Source: Rhodococcoides kyotonense (GTDB lineage: Bacteria; Actinomycetota; Actinomycetes; Mycobacteriales; Mycobacteriaceae). From it: 64,000 nt of DNA. The notes below the pieces were generated by a model. It had not been told where the DNA came from. It did not search any database and worked only from the letters and a program-made list of their open reading frames with translations. Positions within the stretch are counted from its first letter, which is position 1, and each line of letters opens with the position of its first letter. Location of the stretch: assembly GCF_900188125.1 (NCBI RefSeq), contig NZ_FZOW01000013.1, positions 62,001 to 126,000 of the forward strand. Direction: 5' to 3'. Position numbers and translations under genes: made by a program. This document shows, piece by piece, positions 1-8,111 of this stretch.

Positions 1-1
1 T

Positions 2-313
2 CTGCTCGTGCGCGTCGACTATTCCGACGGTGGGCGCACGCGCCAGGGGTACGCGGCGACAGAGGCTGCAGCCGAGCTGCTTCCTGTGCTGCAGCATCTC
101 GCGCTGTGGGGCGAACGGCACACGGTCATGCCGTCGGGCGGCGGACACATGGCGTTGATCCACCGCGTGTGCGGCAACGAGACCACGCAGGGCGAGGTGT
201 GCAGCGCGTGCGGACTCACGCTGCGGCCCGAAAAGATGACCTGGGTGAAGCCGTGGAAGAACAGCGCCGACGACCTCGTGCCTGCAGGGGTGCTGCGGGT
301 GGCTACGCCGTGA
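2..313 (+). CDS. HxlR-family transcriptional regulator, 3' part only
   Basis: The reading frame is open from the window edge, so the N-terminus is missing and about 103 residues are visible. The segment reading YAATEAAAELLPVLQHLALWG matches the last helix of the HxlR winged-helix family, which typically reads 'Y.LT..G..L.pvl..l..Wg'. It is followed by a Cys-rich tail (a CGN segment, then CSACG) of the kind many HxlR proteins carry. HxlR proteins are DNA-binding regulators that often respond to redox or electrophile stress; the target here is unknown. The 3' end overlaps the convergent EAL-DICT gene by 11 nt. Confidence 0.75.
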   Translation: MLVRVDYSDGGRTRQGYAATEAAAELLPVLQHLALWGERHTVMPSGGGHMALIHRVCGNETTQGEVCSACGLTLRPEKMTWVKPWKNSADDLVPAGVLRVATP

Positions 314-1538
314 CGAACCGTCGCATGATCGAGTGCGCCGCTTGCACGACGGTGGTGCGGTCGTAGGTCTGGACGAAGTCGAACGTGCGCTCGAGGTCGG
401 GGCCGTTGTCGTGTCGATCGCGTGCGGACAGCAGCGCGGAATGATGAGGACCGAGTACGACGACGGTCCACTCGTCGACCAGTTCGTCGTCGGGATCGAG
501 TGGCGCGTGTTGAATCCGACCATCGAGCATGTGCGACAAGCCGACGCCGTAGACGCCTGCGAATCCGATGGACTCCGACATGTGACGCCACCGCTGGGCC
601 GTGGTCGTAGTGAAATGCTCGGCACGCTGGAAAGTTCCGAGCACGAGCATCGACGACCCCATCGCGACGGCCTGGGACTCCAGCGTCTTGCTCATCTGCA
701 CCAGCAGCCGCTTGGTTCCGCGTCGTGACTCCATGTTCTCCCGCACGATGTTGTACGGAGTCGAGGCATCGGTGGCCGGAGTGCTCCACACCGGCGAGTT
801 GGGGATGGCAACGACGTTCTCGTGCAGCAACACCTTCGGATCGGACACTGCCGGATACAGCGCTCCGATGCCGTAGGTGGCGCCGATCGTGCGAGCCGAC
901 AGACGCGCCGAATCGTCGTCGATGCCCTCGGCGATGACGACGGCGTGCGTTCGTTCCACGTAGGCGGCGAGCGCGTGCGCCAGTGATCCGATCTCGAAAT
1001 CGATTGTGCGAGTGATGAACTCACGTGCAGTGATGACGATGTCCGGTTCGACGAGCGACAGGAGTGTCGCGGCGTGCGCTTCCACGCCGACGCCGTCGAG
1101 TGCGATGAGGCGTCCGTGCGAGCGCGCGGCCTGCACGCGGCGGAGGGCGTCGTGGGGATTGGTCAACACGTCGCTGACGTTGACAGTGACGACGATGCGT
1201 TCCGGGCCGACCCCGGAGTCGAGAGCGATCTGCGACTGCGAGTCGACCGTGACGAGCAACGGCAGTTGCCCCGCGACGGCCGACGCGACGCTGCTTCGAG
1301 ATTTCGCGAGCTTCAAGCCGTCGTAGTCTGCGCGCTGGTCCATCATCTGGGCTGCACGACGTACCGCCTCAGCGGACGCGAGAGCCGTTCCGTCCGGGCC
1401 GCGCAGTTGCAGCTCGACGGCTGCCAGAGCAGCGTCATCGAGTCGCCGAACCGGCGCGAACTGCATCGAGACCTCCAGCCCGAGCAGTTCGGACGGTTCC
1501 TTGTCGAGCTGCGCAGCAGGTTTGCGAGCAGATGGCAT
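303..1538 (-). CDS. Degenerate EAL-domain protein with C-terminal DICT sensory domain
   Basis: The protein has 411 residues from the ATG at 1538, chosen because a GGGAG lies just upstream; an in-frame start at 1580 adds 14 residues. The first ~240 residues keep the outline of an EAL (c-di-GMP phosphodiesterase) fold: a VNVS segment, an IALDGVG segment where active enzymes have a DDFG-type motif, and VIAEGI. The EAL signature and the metal-binding acidic residues are not recognisable, so it is probably not catalytic. The last ~160 residues, with an internal MGSSMLVLGTFQ and a W-T-V-V-V-L-G-P block, resemble the DICT domain found in diguanylate cyclases and two-component proteins. The likely role is a cytoplasmic sensor or c-di-GMP/light/redox adaptor. 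Domain names are by recognition only. Confidence 0.75.
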   Translation of the reverse strand: MPSARKPAAQLDKEPSELLGLEVSMQFAPVRRLDDAALAAVELQLRGPDGTALASAEAVRRAAQMMDQRADYDGLKLAKSRSSVASAVAGQLPLLVTVDSQSQIALDSGVGPERIVVTVNVSDVLTNPHDALRRVQAARSHGRLIALDGVGVEAHAATLLSLVEPDIVITAREFITRTIDFEIGSLAHALAAYVERTHAVVIAEGIDDDSARLSARTIGATYGIGALYPAVSDPKVLLHENVVAIPNSPVWSTPATDASTPYNIVRENMESRRGTKRLLVQMSKTLESQAVAMGSSMLVLGTFQRAEHFTTTTAQRWRHMSESIGFAGVYGVGLSHMLDGRIQHAPLDPDDELVDEWTVVVLGPHHSALLSARDRHDNGPDLERTFDFVQTYDRTTVVQAAHSIMRRFVTA

Positions 1539-1631
1539 GTCGTGCAGCTCCCAGTGTCGGAAGGCCGTACGGGCAAGCACGGCGGATGTCGCGCCGGCTG
1601 CTCGACGCGACTCGATCCTACTGGTTTGTTT

Positions 1632-2000
1632 CTACTCGTCGACGAGTAGATATCCTCCGCCGAGAACGTCGAGAATCATGCGTACCGGCCGGGTGGGCGC
1701 GAAGACGCTCACGGTGCCGTCGTTGATCTGCGCGTTGTCGATGATCGCGTTGGCAACGCCGGAGTACATGAACGACACTTCGGAGAGGTCGACGCGGACG
1801 TGCTTGTTGTCCAGTGCCATGCGGTCGAGGGCCTGAACGAAATCGACCCGGGCGGACATGTCGAGCTCGCCCGACGCTCGCAGAACCGCGTAGTCGTTCG
1901 AGTAGGACTCCACGTCGATCGCGTAGCGCTGCGTGTGCTCGGGCGGGTCCTGGTCCGCGATGTGGGCGATGAAATCGGCGGTGGGTTCTGTAACGGTCAT
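1632..2000 (-). CDS. STAS-domain protein (anti-sigma factor antagonist type)
   Basis: The 122-residue protein is close to the size of a single STAS domain with a short N-terminal extension. The core reads VDLSEVSFMYSG. This aligns with the D-S-S-G region of SpoIIAA/RsbV, with Ser80 at the position normally phosphorylated and Tyr79 replacing the usual Asp. Such proteins bind and release anti-sigma kinases, controlling general-stress sigma factors. An AAGGGGAA Shine-Dalgarno precedes the ATG. It lies 93 nt downstream of nothing else on its strand except the small membrane ORF, and no partner kinase is adjacent. A second STAS gene with its kinase lies at 45.8-46.7 kb. Confidence 0.85.
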   Translation of the reverse strand: MTVTEPTADFIAHIADQDPPEHTQRYAIDVESYSNDYAVLRASGELDMSARVDFVQALDRMALDNKHVRVDLSEVSFMYSGVANAIIDNAQINDGTVSVFAPTRPVRMILDVLGGGYLLVDE

Positions 2001-2099
2001 GTTGCATTCCCCTTTAGTCAGAAGGTGGAAATGGCACCGACTTCTTCAGCGCTCGTGACGTATGGCAATGAGTTTGGCAAAGCAAGGTTGCGGAGACGG

Positions 2100-2390
2100 T
2101 TATCCAACGGTAACGGTTCGGTCACGAATATCACGGAACGATAACGCGCGGCTGCTGCGCCGCCACCTGACCCACCGTGAGGCCAGGACGAACAGACCGA
2201 CGACTGCAACGACCGCGAGTGCTTCACGGACGGAGAATGCAACGGACGCGGTCACGAACAACGCGACCGTCCCCAACGCGTCGAGAAGCACGCGAACGGA
2301 CGCGAGCTCCAGCAGGATCGGTTCCACGACAGATGCCGCAGGGATGTTCTCCTGCGGTTCGGTGAGTGGGTGAGTACTGCTGGTAGTCAC
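2100..2390 (-). CDS. Possible small two-helix membrane protein, unrecognised
   Basis: From the GTG at 2390 the frame gives 96 residues. There are two hydrophobic stretches, around residues 27-49 and 51-70, followed by a strongly basic WVRWRRSSR segment that would sit in the cytoplasm. No family is recognised. An upstream in-frame ATG at 2435 would start inside the katG terminator hairpin and is less likely. Competing frames on the plus strand look like low-complexity Arg/Thr-rich shadows. The gene could be real, but evidence is limited to hydrophobicity pattern and open frame. Confidence 0.4.
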   Translation of the reverse strand: MTTSSTHPLTEPQENIPAASVVEPILLELASVRVLLDALGTVALFVTASVAFSVREALAVVAVVGLFVLASRWVRWRRSSRALSFRDIRDRTVTVG

Positions 2391-2394
2391 AGCG

Positions 2395-2446
2395 AAAAGC
2401 CCCCGGGTCGACGTGGACAAGGTCCGGCACGTCATACCCCGGGGGC
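2395..2446 (-). terminator. Rho-independent terminator after katG
   Basis: On the minus strand the sequence forms a perfect 9-bp stem, GCCCCCGGG (right arm 2438-2446) pairing with CCCGGGGGC (2399-2407), followed by a short T run (TTTTC). It starts 24 nt beyond the katG stop codon, which is the expected place for the end of the furA-katG transcript. The loop is long at about 30 nt. Confidence 0.65.
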
Positions 2447-2469
2447 CGAAGGGCCAACCCTGGTAGCTG

Positions 2470-4689
2470 TTACTTCAGGTCGAACCTGTCGTTGTTCGCG
2501 ACCTTCACCCAAGCGGAAACGAAGTCGTCGACGAACTTACGACCGTTGTCCGCCTGCGCGTAGACCTCGGAGATCGCACGCAACTGCGAGTGCGAACCGA
2601 AGATGAGATCGATCGCGGTAGCAGTCCAACGCTGCTCACCCGTCGCCCGAATCTTGCCGACGTAGGTGTCGTCACCCGACTTGGTCCACTCCGTGTCCGA
2701 ATCGAGAAGGTTGACGAAGAAGTCGTTCGTCAACGTGCCCGGACGATCGGTGAACACACCGTGCCTGGTGCCTCCGTGGTTGGCCCCGAGTGCACGCAGG
2801 CCGCCCACCAGAACTGTCGCCTGAGGCGCGGTCAGGTCGAGCAGGTACGCCCGATCGAGGAACAGCACCTGCGACGGCGTCTCCTCTCCGGCCTTGACGA
2901 AGTTGCGGAAACCGTCGGCGCGGGGCTCGAGTACCTCGAACGAGTCGACGTCGGTGTCCTCCTGCGAGGCATCGGTACGGCCGGGGGTGAACGGAACCGT
3001 GACCTCGTGGCCGCCGTCCTTGGCGGCCTTCTCGATCGCGGCCGAGCCGGCGAGGACGATGATGTCGGCGAGCGAGACCTGCTTGCCGCCACTGCCGTTG
3101 AAATTCTTCTGGATCTGCTCGAGCACACCCAGGACCTCGGCGAGGACGGCAGGCTCGTTGGCGTCCCAGCTCTTCTGCGGTTCGAGACGGACACGCGCGC
3201 CGTTGGCGCCGCCGCGGAAGTCGGTCTTGCGGTAGCTGCCCGCCGAGGCCCACGCGGTACTGACGAGCTGCTGGATCGACAGGCCCGAGTCGAGGATCTG
3301 CGACTTCAGCGACGCGATGTCGGCGGCGTCGATGAGCTCGGTCGGGGCGTCGGGAACCGGGTCCTGCCACAGCTGCGGCTCGGGAACCCACGGTCCCAGG
3401 TACCGGGAGACGGGACCGAGATCGCGATGCAGCAGCTTGTACCAGGCCTTGGCGAACGCGTCGGCGAGCTCTTCGGGGTGGTCGAGCCAGCGGCGAGTGA
3501 TCTTCGCGTAGGCGGGATCCTCACGCAATGCCACGTCGGTGACGAGCATCGTCGGTGCGCGCCCCGGTCCGCCGAACGGATCGGGGATTTCGCCTGCGCC
3601 CGCGCCGTCCTTGGCGACGAACTGCCACGCGCCCGCGGGGCTCTTCTGAAGCTCCCACTCGTAACCGTAGAGGTTCTCGAGGAACCCGTTGCCCCACTGC
3701 GTCGGGGTCTTGGTCCACACGACCTCGAGGCCACTGGTGACCTGGTCCTCGCCCTTGCCCGTGCCGTAACCGTTCTTCCAGCCGAGGCCCTGTTGTTCGA
3801 TCGGCGCGCCTTCGGGCTCGGGACCTACCTTGTCCGCCGGACGTGCGCCGTGTGTCTTACCGAAACTGTGGCCACCGATGATGAGTGCCGCGGTCTCCTC
3901 GTCGTTCATCGCCATCCGGGCGAACGTCTCGCGGATGTCGTGCGCGGCGGCGACGGGATCCGGCTTACCTTCGGGCCCTTCGGGATTGACGTAGATCAGA
4001 CCCATGGTGGTGGCGCCGAGCGGCTTGGCCAGCTCGCGTTCACCCGAGTAGCGCTTGTCGGTGCCGAGCCAGGTGTCCTCTGGGCCGTAGAAAACTTCTT
4101 CCGGTTCCCAGATGTCCTCGCGGCCGAACGCGAAGCCGAATGTCTTGAACCCCATGGAATCGAGTGCGACGTTGCCGGCGAAGACCAGCAGGTCGGCCCA
4201 CGAGATCTTGCTGCCGTGCTTCTGCTTGACCGGCCACAGCAGGCGTCGGGCCTTGTCGAGGTTCGCGTTGTCCGGCCAGCTGTTCAGCGGTGCGAAACGC
4301 TGGGCGCCCTGGCCGCCGCCGCCTCGGCCGTCGTAGATGCGGTAGGTGCCTGCGGCGTGCCAACTCAGGCGGATGAACAAGCCGCCGTAGTTGCCGTAGT
4401 CGGCGGGCCACCAGTCCTTGGAGTCGGTGAGGACGGCGGCGACGTCGGCCCTGAGCTCGTCGACGTCGAGTTTCGCGAATTCTGCTTTGTAGTCGAAGGA
4501 TTCGCCGAGCGGTGTGGACTTGGCGGTGTGTGCATGCAGGATCGACAGGTCGATCTGCTCCGGCCACCAGTCCTTGTTGGTCAGCGGTGCGTTGCCCTTG
4601 GGCTTCGGCGACTCGATGACCGGGTTTTCGCTTTCGCTGTTGCTGTGCGTGCCGGTATCGGGATTCGGTGGGCGGCTATCGGAGGTCAC
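2470..4689 (-). CDS. katG: Catalase-peroxidase KatG
   Basis: The enzyme is a bifunctional haem catalase-peroxidase that removes hydrogen peroxide; in mycobacteria it also activates isoniazid. At 739 residues it has the usual full length with two tandem peroxidase-like domains. The distal-site motif [11 protein letters not shown] places Arg107, Trp110 and His111. Tyr233 (in LIYVNPEG) and Met259 (in ARMA) complete the Trp-Tyr-Met crosslink needed for catalase activity, with spacing like the M. tuberculosis enzyme. The proximal haem ligand is His274 in [12 protein letters not shown]. It lies 39 nt downstream of furA on the same strand, the conserved furA-katG arrangement, so expression should rise when FurA is inactivated by peroxide or metal change. 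A terminator follows. Confidence 0.98.
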   Translation of the reverse strand: MTSDSRPPNPDTGTHSNSESENPVIESPKPKGNAPLTNKDWWPEQIDLSILHAHTAKSTPLGESFDYKAEFAKLDVDELRADVAAVLTDSKDWWPADYGNYGGLFIRLSWHAAGTYRIYDGRGGGGQGAQRFAPLNSWPDNANLDKARRLLWPVKQKHGSKISWADLLVFAGNVALDSMGFKTFGFAFGREDIWEPEEVFYGPEDTWLGTDKRYSGERELAKPLGATTMGLIYVNPEGPEGKPDPVAAAHDIRETFARMAMNDEETAALIIGGHSFGKTHGARPADKVGPEPEGAPIEQQGLGWKNGYGTGKGEDQVTSGLEVVWTKTPTQWGNGFLENLYGYEWELQKSPAGAWQFVAKDGAGAGEIPDPFGGPGRAPTMLVTDVALREDPAYAKITRRWLDHPEELADAFAKAWYKLLHRDLGPVSRYLGPWVPEPQLWQDPVPDAPTELIDAADIASLKSQILDSGLSIQQLVSTAWASAGSYRKTDFRGGANGARVRLEPQKSWDANEPAVLAEVLGVLEQIQKNFNGSGGKQVSLADIIVLAGSAAIEKAAKDGGHEVTVPFTPGRTDASQEDTDVDSFEVLEPRADGFRNFVKAGEETPSQVLFLDRAYLLDLTAPQATVLVGGLRALGANHGGTRHGVFTDRPGTLTNDFFVNLLDSDTEWTKSGDDTYVGKIRATGEQRWTATAIDLIFGSHSQLRAISEVYAQADNGRKFVDDFVSAWVKVANNDRFDLK

Positions 4690-4728
4690 TGCATTCCTTT
4701 CGACGTTGGGCTGGTCGATCTGGAACGA

Positions 4729-5160
4729 TCACGGCTGTGATCGAGTCTTGGATGACGCGGCGCATTCCGGGCACGTGCCCCAGAAGACGACCTCGGCTTC
4801 GTCGAGTTCGAAACCGTGATCGTGCGACGCCGTCAAGCACGGCGCATCTCCGACCGTACAGTCGGTATCTGCGATGAGACCGCAAGTGCGGCAGACGATG
4901 TGGTGATGGTTGTCGCCGATACGCGACTCGTATCGCGCGACGTGACCCGCAGGCTGGATTCTTCGGACCAGCCCGGCCGTCGACAACGCGTCGAGCACGT
5001 CGTAGATGGCCTGGCGCGAGACCGAGGGCAGGGCACTCACGATCGTTTCGGTATCGGCATGCGGGTTGGCGCGGACGGCATCCATGACGGCGACACGCGG
5101 CTGCGTCACGCGGAGACCCGCGGCGCGTAACCGTTGCGCATCGTCCGGTCCGGAAGCCAT
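4729..5160 (-). CDS. furA: Fur-family peroxide/metal-responsive repressor FurA
   Basis: The 143-residue Fur-family repressor carries an N-terminal winged helix (LRVTQPRVAVMDAV, then SRQAIYDVLDAL as recognition region). Its C-terminal dimerisation domain has the metal-binding HHHIVCRTCG motif and a second cysteine pair, CPEC. The position immediately upstream of katG identifies it as the FurA type, an autoregulated repressor of the furA-katG operon in mycobacteria and streptomycetes. The ATG at 5160 has no strong Shine-Dalgarno, and leaderless or weakly initiated furA transcripts are common in relatives. The region upstream has a candidate operator and a long palindrome. Confidence 0.95.
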   Translation of the reverse strand: MASGPDDAQRLRAAGLRVTQPRVAVMDAVRANPHADTETIVSALPSVSRQAIYDVLDALSTAGLVRRIQPAGHVARYESRIGDNHHHIVCRTCGLIADTDCTVGDAPCLTASHDHGFELDEAEVVFWGTCPECAASSKTRSQP

Positions 5161-5208
5161 GGCCCCAACCCTAGGAGGGATCGGCCATTTCCGCGACCGT
5201 TTTCTGGA

Positions 5209-5219
5209 TTTGGTCCAAA
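5209..5219. promoter_or_regulatory. Candidate FurA operator in the furA promoter region
   Basis: TTTGGTCCAAA is an 11-nt perfect palindrome about 50 nt upstream of the furA start, inside an AT-rich stretch that ends in a run of A/T. The mycobacterial furA promoter is also AT-rich and autoregulated. The link to FurA is inference from position only. Confidence 0.35.
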
Positions 5220-5232
5220 AAAGGCACCGAAG

Positions 5233-5280
5233 GCATGTGCATGGAAATGCATAGCGGGCTATGTATTTCCATGCACATGC
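5233..5280. repeat. Long near-perfect palindrome between furA and the FAD gene
   Basis: Two 23-nt arms (5233-5255 and 5258-5280) pair with a single mismatch around a 2-nt centre, so the strand could fold into a very stable hairpin or cruciform. The arms begin GCATGTGCATGG. A second small hairpin, GGCGG-AG-CCGCC, abuts it at 5281-5292. The pair sits between divergent genes, about 70 nt from the furA start and 106 nt from the next gene. This is an odd place for a terminator; a regulatory site or an inserted palindromic element is possible. Confidence 0.8.
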
Positions 5281-5386
5281 GGCGGAGCCGCCTTGAAATC
5301 AGCGTGAATCCAACCGACGACACTGCGTCGATCTCTCCGTAACCTCGGAGGGTGGGCAGATTCCGAAGCGTTTCGAGGTAAGGATC

Positions 5387-6706
5387 GTGGATACCGTCAT
5401 CGTCGGAGGTGGCGCCGGGGGAGTGATCTCGGCACTCACGGTGCTTCGTCGTGCACGCGCAGGTGATCGTGTGCACCTGGTCGAGCGCTCGGAACGCATC
5501 GGTGAAGGCGTCGCGTATTCGACGACCGTTCCGGTGCATCGGGTCAACGTTCCAGCGAACCGGATGAGTGCTCGCCCGGACTTCCCTGACCACTTCGTCC
5601 GCTATCTCGAGGCGGCAGGACTCGGATCGAGTTACACCTACGCGCCGCGCCAGGTCTACGGCGACTACCTTCGACATTCGCTCGATGCGGCCGTCGCCGG
5701 GTCCGAAGCGGACTTCGTACTGTGGCACGACGCAGTGGTCGCGCTGGACGACTCCCTCGAAGTTCGTTTCGCGAGCGGTGAATCCGTCGTCGCCGACCAC
5801 GTGATCCTGGCCGTCGGGCACGGAGCGTTCTCGGTACCGGTGCCTGCGGGCCCGGGCGTCGTGACGCATCCGTGGACGGTCGACGTCGGGGAGATCGTGG
5901 CCGAATACGACGCTCGAGACAAACCGATCGTCGTCGTCGGGACCGGGCTCAGCGCAGCCGACGTCGTTGCCGAACTCGATACGTACGGATGTCGCGACAT
6001 CACCGCCATCTCGCAGCGCGGCCGATTTCCCGAAGCGCAACTGGCCGAGCCGGAACCACCGCTTCTGTACGAACAGGTCGAACACCTCACGGAGGCAACG
6101 ACTGCAGTCGACATCATTCGCGCGACGCGGCTGCTGTTCGAGCGATACGACGATCTCGACTGGCGACGCGTCGTCGACGGATTGCGGCACGTGATTCCCG
6201 ATGTGTGGCCCCGGGTCTCGGACGCCGAGCGTGAAAAGCTGTTCCGGCGAGTCCTTCTGATTTGGGAGCAGCATCGAAACCGAATGCCACCCGAGACCGC
6301 CGAGGTACTGCAACGCCTCGTCGACGACGGTTCGCTTCGAGTGGTGTCCGGGCGCGTCCACGATTATGCCGACGGCGTCGTCTCGGTGCGTCGATTCGAC
6401 GAAAGATGGACCGAGCCAGCACATCTCGTCATCTGCTGTACCGGCCCGTCGCGCTACGCGCGCAAGATGGAGGAGCCGCTCGTCGACCAGTTGCTCGATC
6501 GAGGGTACGCGCGGCCGGGTCGCACGAACATCGGACTCGACACCGACCTGGAGGGACGTGTCGTCGGGCCGCTGCAGGATCGGCTCTGGGCCGTCGGGTC
6601 CGTGCGGCGCGGGTCGAACTGGGAAAGCTTCAACATCACCGAGATTCGGACGCAAGCGGAGGTCGTGGCGTCGCGCATCGTGTCGCATCAGAGCGTCACG
6701 GCTTAA
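5387..6706 (+). CDS. FAD/NAD(P)-binding oxidoreductase-like protein
   Basis: The protein has 439 residues from the GTG at 5387, which follows an AAGGA Shine-Dalgarno. The N-terminus starts directly with a Rossmann fold, VIVGGGAGG (residues 4-12). A second dinucleotide-binding motif, VVVGTGLSAADVV, lies near residue 185. The segment VHRVNVPANRMS is typical of the FAD-NAD(P)-binding family PF13454, whose members include YdhS-like and HpnW-like proteins. It probably transfers electrons or hydroxylates a small substrate; the substrate is not deducible. It is followed after 57 nt by an FMN-dependent monooxygenase, with an inverted repeat between them, so the two may or may not be co-transcribed. 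Confidence 0.8.
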   Translation: MDTVIVGGGAGGVISALTVLRRARAGDRVHLVERSERIGEGVAYSTTVPVHRVNVPANRMSARPDFPDHFVRYLEAAGLGSSYTYAPRQVYGDYLRHSLDAAVAGSEADFVLWHDAVVALDDSLEVRFASGESVVADHVILAVGHGAFSVPVPAGPGVVTHPWTVDVGEIVAEYDARDKPIVVVGTGLSAADVVAELDTYGCRDITAISQRGRFPEAQLAEPEPPLLYEQVEHLTEATTAVDIIRATRLLFERYDDLDWRRVVDGLRHVIPDVWPRVSDAEREKLFRRVLLIWEQHRNRMPPETAEVLQRLVDDGSLRVVSGRVHDYADGVVSVRRFDERWTEPAHLVICCTGPSRYARKMEEPLVDQLLDRGYARPGRTNIGLDTDLEGRVVGPLQDRLWAVGSVRRGSNWESFNITEIRTQAEVVASRIVSHQSVTA

Positions 6707-6727
6707 AATCTTCCTGAGTCGATCCGT

Positions 6728-6752
6728 TTTCTCTATCAACTCTGTAGAGAAA
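6728..6752. promoter_or_regulatory. Inverted-repeat operator candidate upstream of the monooxygenase
   Basis: TTTCTCTA (6728-6735) and TAGAGAAA (6745-6752) form perfect 8-nt arms around a 9-nt spacer. The repeat ends 11 nt before the ATG at 6764. It is AT-rich against a GC-rich background and lacks a T-tract on either strand, so a regulator-binding site is more likely than a terminator. The regulator is unknown. Confidence 0.5.
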
Positions 6753-6763
6753 CATTGGCTTCC

Positions 6764-8083
6764 ATGAGCACCCTCCACCTGAACATCGCGGTTTCCACTC
6801 CCGGCCACCTACGGACGTCGTGGAGACGGCCTGGCACAGATCCGCTGGCCTTCGTCGACCCGGCCCACTTCACCAGGCTCGCACGTATTGCCGAGGACGC
6901 GAAGATCGACGCGCTGTTCATCGGTGACTCGCCCGCGCTTCCTGCCGACATCGGTTCTGCGCCGGGCAATGCACTCGATCCGCTGCTGATGTTGACGCAC
7001 GCCGCGGCCCACACGTCGCACATCGGTGTTCTTGCCACGTCGACGACGACCTACAGCAGTCCGTACGAACTGGCGCGGCGCTATCTGACGATCGATCATC
7101 TGACCGGCGGGCGCAGTGCGTTCAACGCGGTGACCTCGTACAGTGCCGACGCCGCAGGCAATTTCGGGGTGTCGCCGCTCGAGAAGTCCGCGCGGTACGC
7201 TCGTGCCGACGAGTTCGTTGGGCTGGTCTTGAGGCTCTGGGAGAGTTGGGATTCCGACGCCGTCGTCGGTGACCGCGACTCCGGTCTCTTCGCCGACCGT
7301 ACGCGAATTCACGACGTCGACCATGTCGGTGAGCACTTCGATGTGAAAGGTGCACTGCCGCTGCCTCGTTCACCGCAGGGCCGTCCGGTGGTGGTTCAGG
7401 CAGGGGCGTCGGAGGGCGGCCGGGCTCTGGGGGCAAAGTATGCCGACGTCGTGTTCGCCGCAGCACAGACGGTGGACCACGCGATTGCGTATCGGAACGA
7501 GATTCGTTCGCGGGCCGAGGGGTTCGGACGCCACGCCGACGATGTGAAGCTGTCGCAGGGACTGGTCGTCGTCGTCGGGGAAACGGAATCGGACGCGCTG
7601 CACCGGGAACTCGAACTGCGCGAGACGATCGACTACTCGTCCGCGCTGCGCGGACTGGAAGCGAAACTCGGGGCGCAGCCGGGATCGTTGGATCTCGATC
7701 GCGTCGTCGAACTGGGTCAGGTGTCCGATCCGGCGTCGAGCGATGCCGGCGGTCCGGCGGGATTTCTCCTCAGCGCGCGTGCGCTGATCGCCTCGGAACC
7801 GGTGACCGCGCGGCAGTTGATCGATCGCAGCGCGTCCGGCGCAGGCCACAGGTTGGCCGTCGGTGATCCGGAGCAGATCGCGAACACGATCGAGGAATGG
7901 TTCAGGGCAGGCGCCGCCGACGGTTTTACGATCATGCCCGCGGATGTGCACTCGGATTTCGAGCTGTTCGCCGAGCACGTCGTGCCACTGTTGATCGCGC
8001 GGGGGCTGTTTCACGCCGAATACCCGTCCACGACGTATCGGGGGAATCTGGGGCTGACTCCCCTCGTGAGTGGAAATGTATAG
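6764..8083 (+). CDS. LLM-class FMN-dependent monooxygenase (NtaA/SnaA/DszA type)
   Basis: The luciferase-like monooxygenase has 439 residues from the ATG at 6764; a TTG three codons earlier is also possible. Family landmarks are an early LHLNIAVSTPGH strand, FIGDSPALPAD, TTYSSPYELARRYLTIDHLTGGR and the FMN-phosphate region PVVVQAGASEGGR. C-terminally it reads GAADGFTIMPADVHSD and LLIARGLFHAEY. This subgroup uses reduced FMN from a partner reductase to attack nitrogen or sulfur compounds such as nitrilotriacetate, dibenzothiophene sulfone or methionine derivatives. No reductase is adjacent. A homologue sits at 42.7-44.0 kb in a clearer sulfur context. The stop codon lies within a palindrome. 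Confidence 0.9.
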   Translation: MSTLHLNIAVSTPGHLRTSWRRPGTDPLAFVDPAHFTRLARIAEDAKIDALFIGDSPALPADIGSAPGNALDPLLMLTHAAAHTSHIGVLATSTTTYSSPYELARRYLTIDHLTGGRSAFNAVTSYSADAAGNFGVSPLEKSARYARADEFVGLVLRLWESWDSDAVVGDRDSGLFADRTRIHDVDHVGEHFDVKGALPLPRSPQGRPVVVQAGASEGGRALGAKYADVVFAAAQTVDHAIAYRNEIRSRAEGFGRHADDVKLSQGLVVVVGETESDALHRELELRETIDYSSALRGLEAKLGAQPGSLDLDRVVELGQVSDPASSDAGGPAGFLLSARALIASEPVTARQLIDRSASGAGHRLAVGDPEQIANTIEEWFRAGAADGFTIMPADVHSDFELFAEHVVPLLIARGLFHAEYPSTTYRGNLGLTPLVSGNV

Positions 8084-8111
8084 AGGAGTACACATTCTCG
8101 CTCACGAGGGG
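8060..8111. terminator. Palindrome between convergent genes, likely bidirectional terminator
   Basis: CCCCTCGTGAG (8060-8070) pairs perfectly with CTCACGAGGGG (8101-8111), and the interior (8071-8100) continues with partial pairing. It spans the stop codons of both convergent genes (8083 plus, 8102 minus), as expected for a shared terminator, though it lacks a T-tract. Positions 8071-8083 share a 13-nt core with the palindrome at 5233-5280 (one mismatch). Confidence 0.6.

Noticed and set aside
2590..4740. Long plus-strand open frame of 716 codons opposite katG
   Set aside because: It is entirely antisense to katG, which has all catalase-peroxidase motifs. The translation is Arg/Val/Gly-rich with no family pattern, the usual shadow in high-GC DNA.
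5171..6808. 545-codon minus-strand frame opposite the FAD protein
   Set aside because: Arg/Asp/His-rich shadow; the opposite strand has two clear Rossmann motifs and a good ribosome-binding site.
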